A stretch of DNA of 64,000 nt. Source: Theristus sp. LFF4_11 (lineage: Eukaryota; Nematoda; Chromadorea; Monhysterida; Xyalidae). Position 1 is the stretch's first letter. The number at the start of each line of letters is the position of its first letter. Below, piece after piece: positions 61,528 to 64,000 of the stretch. The DNA lies in assembly GCA_030248135.1 (NCBI GenBank), contig JASANC010000573.1, positions 62,001 to 126,000 on the forward strand. The letters are read 5' to 3'. Below the pieces are notes generated by a model that had not been told where the DNA came from, did no database searches, and saw only the letters and a list, made by a program, of their open reading frames with translations. Made by a program: the position numbers and the translations under genes.

Positions 61528-64000
61528 TGGTTGGTTTGCAATTTTTTGACGTTGGTTGGTGGCGATTGGTTGGTTGGTTTGCGCGTTTTTTTAGTTGAAA
61601 GAGATGCGATGTGGGGACGTCTGTGGTGGAGCGGAGAAATTGGTGAAACTGTTGGCATTGTGGTGTTGTGTTTTTAGCTTCGTTTGAGTGGACAGGTCAT
61701 TTGACAGAAAACAACGTCGGTGTTGTTTTGTTTGAATATCGGCTTTACCGACGTGGTGCTGTGACTGTGACTAAGTTTTTACTTTCACGGTTTACTGAGG
61801 GAATGGCAAGACTGAACGGGAAGAATGGAATATGGAATTTTCCATCTCCGTCTCTAATGCAGTATTAAAAAAGATCTTGTTGGTGGAGTGGCGAGGTAGT
61901 AACTTAAAAATGGCGAAGATACGTCCAAAAGACTCTGACTTCTCTAATCCAAGTGAACTTAAATGCCTCACTTGTCACTAAAATACTGGTTTTCAGTTTT
62001 ACACCGTTATTGACGATTCTTTACTTTCCAGAATTCTTCCTGAACTTGAATTTTCCACCAATAAAACGTCGGTTAGTAAAATTGTTCTCACGTTGTGTGA
62101 ATGAATGCGAAGGTGTCTTGATTGATTACGTCGGTGGAATTAGCGCGTTAGCGCTTGCAAGCTCGGAGCTCCATTTCCAATTTACTTTCGTTCCCGTGTC
62201 GCCTTACAGATGTTACGACCAACACCAGAGCACACAGATGATATTGTAATTTGAAAAATTTTCGTGCAGGAATACTATCAGCTTCACATGTGAGCTTACA
62301 TGCATACAAAACGATACACGTTCATATCATGTTGTAAGTTTGCAATACCGAGCAACCTATTTTCGCATTATTATTCAAAACTTTTCTATGATTTTCAATT
62401 ATTCAATTTGTCAGCGACATTAACACTGAGCAACAAAAATACTGCAGGGCAAATGCCACACACGTCTGACGCATGCCTTGCATGCCTGCCTGTCCCTGTC
62501 TGTCCCCACCCAAGCCTGTGTTGCTTTTGCTCCCAATACAATTCCAACCATAGTACGGCACCTTATTTATTGACGTGGCTGTCGCTCGATTGCTGTCAAA
62601 CTGAATTATGAGGTATATACGCCAGTATTTATTCTGAAAGTTCAGTAGCCGCATTGCGCATGGTGTCCCCCATTGTATCTGCGCTAGATTATGAAAACAA
62701 TCCCACCGTTTCGTTGTCCAGTGCCCATTCCTTAGCGGTTGATGACAGTCGTAATTGAGTTTACGACTTTTTCTTCGACTTCCATCTTGTTCGGTTATAC
62801 CATATGCGGCTTTGTTCTGGAATAGTTCTTTGTAGGTTTTTGTGCAGATTGATTGAACCTGATTTCATGCTTTAGTGCCGCGCTCTGTCCGGGCAGGCGG
62901 ATTGAGAATGGGTTCATAAAAAAATCCCCCTGTCCCGTTTTCCGTCAATAAAGCTGTCATACACTCGTGCGTCCATGCTTGTCTTCGCGTTTTTTTCATA
63001 TTTGTCCGGAAACAGTGATTTGGTAGCTTCCGAAGACCAGAACTTTGATAAGCCTTCTGATTTGTCAGCAAAAAACTTCTTTGCGATGTCGTTATGATTC
63101 ATTTTTTTGCTTGCATCATGAAAGTTTCGACATTTTCGAGTTTAGACACAGTTGAACGGAAATCCGAGTAGGCTCGTTAGCAAAACCGATCCGACGAGAC
63201 GATTATTCAGACTCGATAATGTTATTATCTCTCCCGGTGTTGGTTTTTTGCGCACTTGTAATCAACTTTTTTCCAAGGAAACTACGAGATTGAAACTTAT
63301 TTTGTGCCAGTTTCCGAGATGCAGACTCAGGTTCCAATAGCCTGATAACCCTGATTCACTCGCTCTGTTTGTTTTTGCTCCCCCCAAATCGAATCGAATG
63401 TGCACTTTTTTGCGCCATTTCCTCATGCATGAGTATGCGCAGTTGCACGAACATGCCAGAACGTCAGAAACAGCGTCTAACCCCAACCAAGCCAACCCGC
63501 CATTGCTGCTCGTTCCAAATACAGAATCATAATAACTTGCACAATCGGTGAAAACGCTTTTCCATCAATAGATAGTGCCAGCCGGAGATATAACAGTTGG
63601 ATTAATGGATTTTTTTTGTTTTTCGTTATGCCCCCTCTGGTCTCTCTCTCTCTCATTTCTGGTTCCCCTTTTCATGCCTAAGTGCATTCAATGGCGCTTC
63701 GGTGGTTCTTTGGTTTGCAACATGCTTTTCAGTTTGCCACTTTTCAGCGCTGAAAAGAAAATTTACTTTTTTCTCAGCATAAAAGCAAACTCCCGTTTCT
63801 TGTGTGGGATTTGTTTCGTAACACACTCACGTTTCCACGCGATGTCCAAGTGGTTTCTGGTTTATTGAATTTTCTTTTGCGTCTCTTTCAGTTTGGCGTA
63901 TTTTTTGCATCAGACATATTTGGACTGAACCCAGCTGTTTCGATAACCTCGTTTTCTTTTAAGACTCTCAACTGCATACTTTTTTGCTTGTGCACTGCAG
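61528..64000 (+). other. Probable dishevelled intron 4, no exon recognised
   Basis: I searched this stretch for the dishevelled PDZ domain and found no match on the plus strand. It holds a short minus-strand frame (62914-63102) annotated separately, and pyrimidine tracts such as CTCTCTCTCTCTC near 63642. Confidence 0.5.
62914..63102 (-). CDS. Possible small gene, unknown 62-residue protein
   Basis: ATG at 63102, TGA at 62914, single exon. The peptide is charged (KKFFADKSEGLSKFW, FPDKYEKNAKTSMDARVYDS) and looks more protein-like than neighbouring chance frames; it has no signal peptide or membrane span. I recognise no family. It lies opposite to dishevelled inside its presumed intron, so it could be a nested gene, a pseudogene fragment or chance. 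Confidence 0.25.
   Translation of the reverse strand: MNHNDIAKKFFADKSEGLSKFWSSEATKSLFPDKYEKNAKTSMDARVYDSFIDGKRDRGIFL

Overview
This 64 kb window is nuclear DNA from an animal, almost certainly a nematode. The deciding evidence is two tandem genes whose products start with the nematode cuticle-collagen N-terminal domain (cytosolic leader, one membrane span, a spaced tryptophan region, then broken Gly-X-Y blocks). All genes are split by introns with GT-AG or, in two cases, GC-AG borders; several donors read GTTGGT. Intron sizes run from about 65 bp to 7 kb and repeats are plentiful, which suggests a larger, repeat-rich genome than C. elegans. An enoplean (clade I) nematode is possible, but that is only an inference. 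I rebuilt each gene by joining exons by hand, checking reading phase at every junction; no gene here is visible as a single open frame except parts of the collagens and the LINE.

Layout. 1-3899 (-): an RNF14-like RWD/RING-IBR E3 ubiquitin ligase running off the left edge. 4526-6209 (-): a complete phosphatidylethanolamine-binding protein of 187 residues. 7654-9985 (+): a complete SLC25 mitochondrial carrier of 323 residues. 9986-15346: AT-rich intergenic DNA. 15347-33271 (-): an 18 kb MAP-kinase-interacting kinase (MNK) gene with 11 coding exons and introns of 7.0, 5.4 and 2.5 kb. 34564-35094 (+): a probable two-exon gene of unknown function. 38158-40010 (+): a Star-like membrane protein with an FkbM-type methyltransferase fold. 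40301-41588 (-): a globin with an N-terminal acylation signal. 42602-43339 (+): a small cysteine-rich single-span membrane protein. 43591-45552 and 46545-50002 (-): two paralogous cuticle collagens with identical intron phases, the second unusually long (884 residues). 52430-57070 (-): an almost full-length CR1/jockey-type LINE. 59835 to beyond the last recognised exon (+): the 5' exons of dishevelled (DIX domain), whose PDZ and DEP parts must lie to the right of the window.

Mobile DNA is dense and mostly sits in introns and intergenic gaps. I see a Tc1/mariner-type long-inverted-repeat element inserted at TA into a tRNA-derived SINE (with an unoccupied copy of the same SINE at 61 kb), a 493 bp fold-back element carrying degenerate TTAGGN repeats, a hAT-like element with a perfect 8 bp target duplication nested in an older copy of its own family, a second tRNA-derived SINE, a PIF/Harbinger-like MITE with a TTA duplication, and three further small palindromic families with two or more copies each.

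The genes do not form a pathway or an operon; they are unlinked housekeeping, signalling and cuticle genes. The points most worth following up are the single in-frame UAG separating LINE ORF1 from ORF2, the acylated globin with a long C-terminal tail, the DLD motif in place of the MNK hallmark DFD, two GC-AG introns, the collagen pair with Thr/Pro-rich extensions, and the nested transposons.
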